Below are positions 4,119 through 5,816 of a stretch of DNA of 5,816 nt, piece by piece. This DNA comes from DATDRM01 sp035291705 (GTDB lineage Bacteria > Chloroflexota > Anaerolineae > Anaerolineales > UBA4823). The position numbers were made by a program, and so were the translations under genes. The notes beneath the pieces are model-generated. The model was not told where the DNA came from and ran no database searches. It worked only from the letters and a program-made list of their open reading frames with translations. The stretch is from the NCBI GenBank assembly GCA_035291705.1, contig DATDRM010000061.1, positions 1 to 5,816 of the forward strand, in the 5' to 3' direction. The number at the start of each line of letters is the position of its first letter. Positions within the stretch are counted from its first letter, which is position 1.

Positions 4119-5816
4119 ATGATCCCAGAACGCATCGGCCGCTACGAGATCAAGGCTGAGATCGGTCGCGGGGGGATGGCGACCGTTTATCACGCCCACG
4201 ACCCGCGCTTCAAGCGCGACGTGGCGATTAAAGTCCTGCCGCCTCAATTCCTGCACGATCCGACCTTCCGGGCGCGCTTCGAGCGGGAGGCGCAGATCAT
4301 CGCCGCCATCGAACATCCCGCTATCGTACCAGTATACGATTTTGGGGAGGAGAACGGGCAACTCTACCTGGTGATGCGCTATATGTCAGGGGGAACCCTG
4401 TCCGACCGGCTGGATGAGGGGCCGATCCCGCTGAACGAGGTGGCGCTCGTCTTCTCTCGGCTGGCGCCTGCCCTGGACGAAGTCCACCGGCGCGGTATCA
4501 TCCACCGCGATCTGAAACCGAGCAATATCCTGTTCGATCAGTATGGCGAAGCGTACCTGACTGATTTCGGTATCGCCCGCATGACGGAATCGGCAGCCAC
4601 GCTGACCGGCAGCAACATCGTCGGCACGCCGGCCTATATGAGCCCGGAACAGGCGCGCGGCGACGGGGAACTGGATAGCCGCAGCGACATCTACGCCCTG
4701 GGGGCCATCCTGTTTGAGATGCTGACCGGCAAACAACCCTACCAGGCGACTACGCCGATGGGGGTGATGCTGAAACACCTCTCCGACCCGGTGCCGCGCC
4801 TGCGAGAAGTGAAGACCGACCTGCCTGACGACTACGAAGCGATCATCGCCAAAGCGATGGCCAAGCAGCGCGAGCAACGCTTCTCATCGGTGGCAGAAAT
4901 GGCGGGGAGCCTGGAGACAATCGCCAGGCAGCCCCCATCGCCGGCAGTTGAACCTGGGCAGGGAAAACCCCAGGCCAAGCCCGCAAAGCCGGGCGCGGCG
5001 GGCTTGCCAGCGCCTTTAGCAGTCCTGCGTGAGTCCGCAGGCAGGGCAGGCCCCGCGCCAGAACCGCCGCGCCCAAAAGGACGTACGCGCCTCCCGGTGT
5101 GGGCGTGGCTGCTGGGCGGGTTGATCGCCCTGGCCGGGCTGTGCGGTTTGGTGGGATTGTTACTGGCGGGCGGGAACCTGATGTTCAGGCCTTCTTCCCA
5201 ACCTACCGCGCCCCCCACCCTGCCCGAAGTCTCCGTCACGCAGGCGCTCGCCCCACCCACAGAGGCAGCGGAATTAACAGAAGTACCAGTATTCAGGGAC
5301 GATTTTTCCGACCCGTCCAGTGGCTGGGACCGCAGTGAAGACGCCGGCAGCCAGACCGATTACGCCGCGGGGGGTTACCGCATTTACGTCGACCAGCCAG
5401 ACAGGATGTATTGGGCCAGCCCTGGCCAGGTTTTCGAGGCGGTGAGCATCCAGGTGGAGGCGGATAAGATCGCCGGAGCCGACGACAATTTCTTCGGCAT
5501 CCTGTGCCGCTACCAGGACCCAGACAATTTCTACCTGCTCGCTATCAGCAGCGATGGCTTTTACCAGGTCGGCAAATACAAGGATGGGGAGTATTCTTTC
5601 CTAAAAAATGGCGAAGGGTACAGCGACTCCATCCACCAGGGAAAGACCCGCAACCAGCTGCGCGCCGAGTGTATCCGCACCACGCTCCGGCTGTATGCCA
5701 ACGGGACCAAGCTGGCCGAGGTAGAAGACACAGATTTTTCCAGGGGGGATATCGGATTAATGGCCGCCGCGCGGGATGTGCCCGGCACGAACATCCTGTT
5801 CGATAATTTCGTCGCA
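4119..5816 (+). CDS. Transmembrane Ser/Thr protein kinase (PknB type) with lectin-like outer domain, 3' end outside the window
   Basis: The frame is open for 566 codons with no stop before the window edge. Residues 8-268 are a eukaryotic-like kinase domain with every catalytic element: glycine loop GRGGMATV (16-23), Lys38 in VAIK, Glu57, HRDLKPSN with Asp131 (129-136), DFG (149-151), an activation loop with Thr161 and Thr163, GTPAYMSPEQ (169-178), Asp190 and Arg254. A proline- and alanine-rich linker (271-325) leads to one membrane helix (about 327-351). A second low-complexity linker follows, then an outer domain from about 392 that begins FRDDFSDPSSGW and resembles LamG/DUF1080-like beta-sandwich folds. 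It should phosphorylate cytoplasmic proteins in response to an external, perhaps carbohydrate or envelope, ligand. No PASTA repeats are present. The ATG at 4119 has no ribosome binding site; no in-frame start was seen just upstream. The outer domain looks nearly complete at the edge (ILFDNFVA resembles a closing strand), so the true stop may be close. Substrate and ligand are unknown. Confidence 0.93.
   Translation, partial: MIPERIGRYEIKAEIGRGGMATVYHAHDPRFKRDVAIKVLPPQFLHDPTFRARFEREAQIIAAIEHPAIVPVYDFGEENGQLYLVMRYMSGGTLSDRLDEGPIPLNEVALVFSRLAPALDEVHRRGIIHRDLKPSNILFDQYGEAYLTDFGIARMTESAATLTGSNIVGTPAYMSPEQARGDGELDSRSDIYALGAILFEMLTGKQPYQATTPMGVMLKHLSDPVPRLREVKTDLPDDYEAIIAKAMAKQREQRFSSVAEMAGSLETIARQPPSPAVEPGQGKPQAKPAKPGAAGLPAPLAVLRESAGRAGPAPEPPRPKGRTRLPVWAWLLGGLIALAGLCGLVGLLLAGGNLMFRPSSQPTAPPTLPEVSVTQALAPPTEAAELTEVPVFRDDFSDPSSGWDRSEDAGSQTDYAAGGYRIYVDQPDRMYWASPGQVFEAVSIQVEADKIAGADDNFFGILCRYQDPDNFYLLAISSDGFYQVGKYKDGEYSFLKNGEGYSDSIHQGKTRNQLRAECIRTTLRLYANGTKLAEVEDTDFSRGDIGLMAAARDVPGTNILFDNFVA

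Noticed and set aside
4386..5260. - strand open frames of 142 and 163 codons.
   Set aside because: They are antisense to the kinase domain and linker. The + strand frame is uninterrupted and contains every kinase motif.

Overview
The window looks like chromosomal DNA from a GC-rich bacterium, most likely a member of the Chloroflexota (Anaerolineae-like). This is inferred from the 5S rRNA and from a PknB-type kinase whose outer domain is a lectin-like fold opening with a DDFSDPSSGW-type motif, a combination I associate with that group. No phylogenetic marker was tested, so the lineage is tentative.

Layout, left to right. (1) A complete 5S rRNA gene on the + strand (about 8-125), probably the end of an rRNA operon lying to the left, closed by a T-rich tract. 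(2) Convergent to it on the - strand, a two-gene HEPN/minimal-nucleotidyltransferase module (HEPN 836-444, then MNT 499-137). The genes overlap by 56 bases and have their own well-formed promoter (TTGCAA, 17 bp, TATAGT). By eye this module is less GC-rich than the genes to its right. (3) A three-gene - strand operon, read right to left: a GNAT-like/YghO-family N-acyltransferase (3980-2841), an AMP-forming acyl ligase (2785-1190) and a stand-alone acyl carrier protein (1184-930). (4) A 105-138 bp divergent promoter region holding a large inverted repeat. (5) On the + strand, a transmembrane serine/threonine protein kinase starting at 4119 and running off the right edge.

How the genes may work together. 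The ligase would activate a fatty acid as acyl-AMP, the ACP would carry the acyl chain, and the GNAT-like enzyme would transfer it, plausibly to an amine. This is the same enzyme trio as the acyl-ACP synthetase, dedicated ACP and ceramide synthase used in bacterial (Caulobacter-type) ceramide synthesis. The serine palmitoyltransferase and reductase that would complete that pathway are not in the window. The product could therefore be a ceramide made with unlinked genes, or another N-acyl lipid. The kinase is transcribed away from this operon and shares its control region, but no functional link is shown.

No insertion sequence, CRISPR array, tRNA or origin was seen. There is no stretch over 300 bases without a gene.
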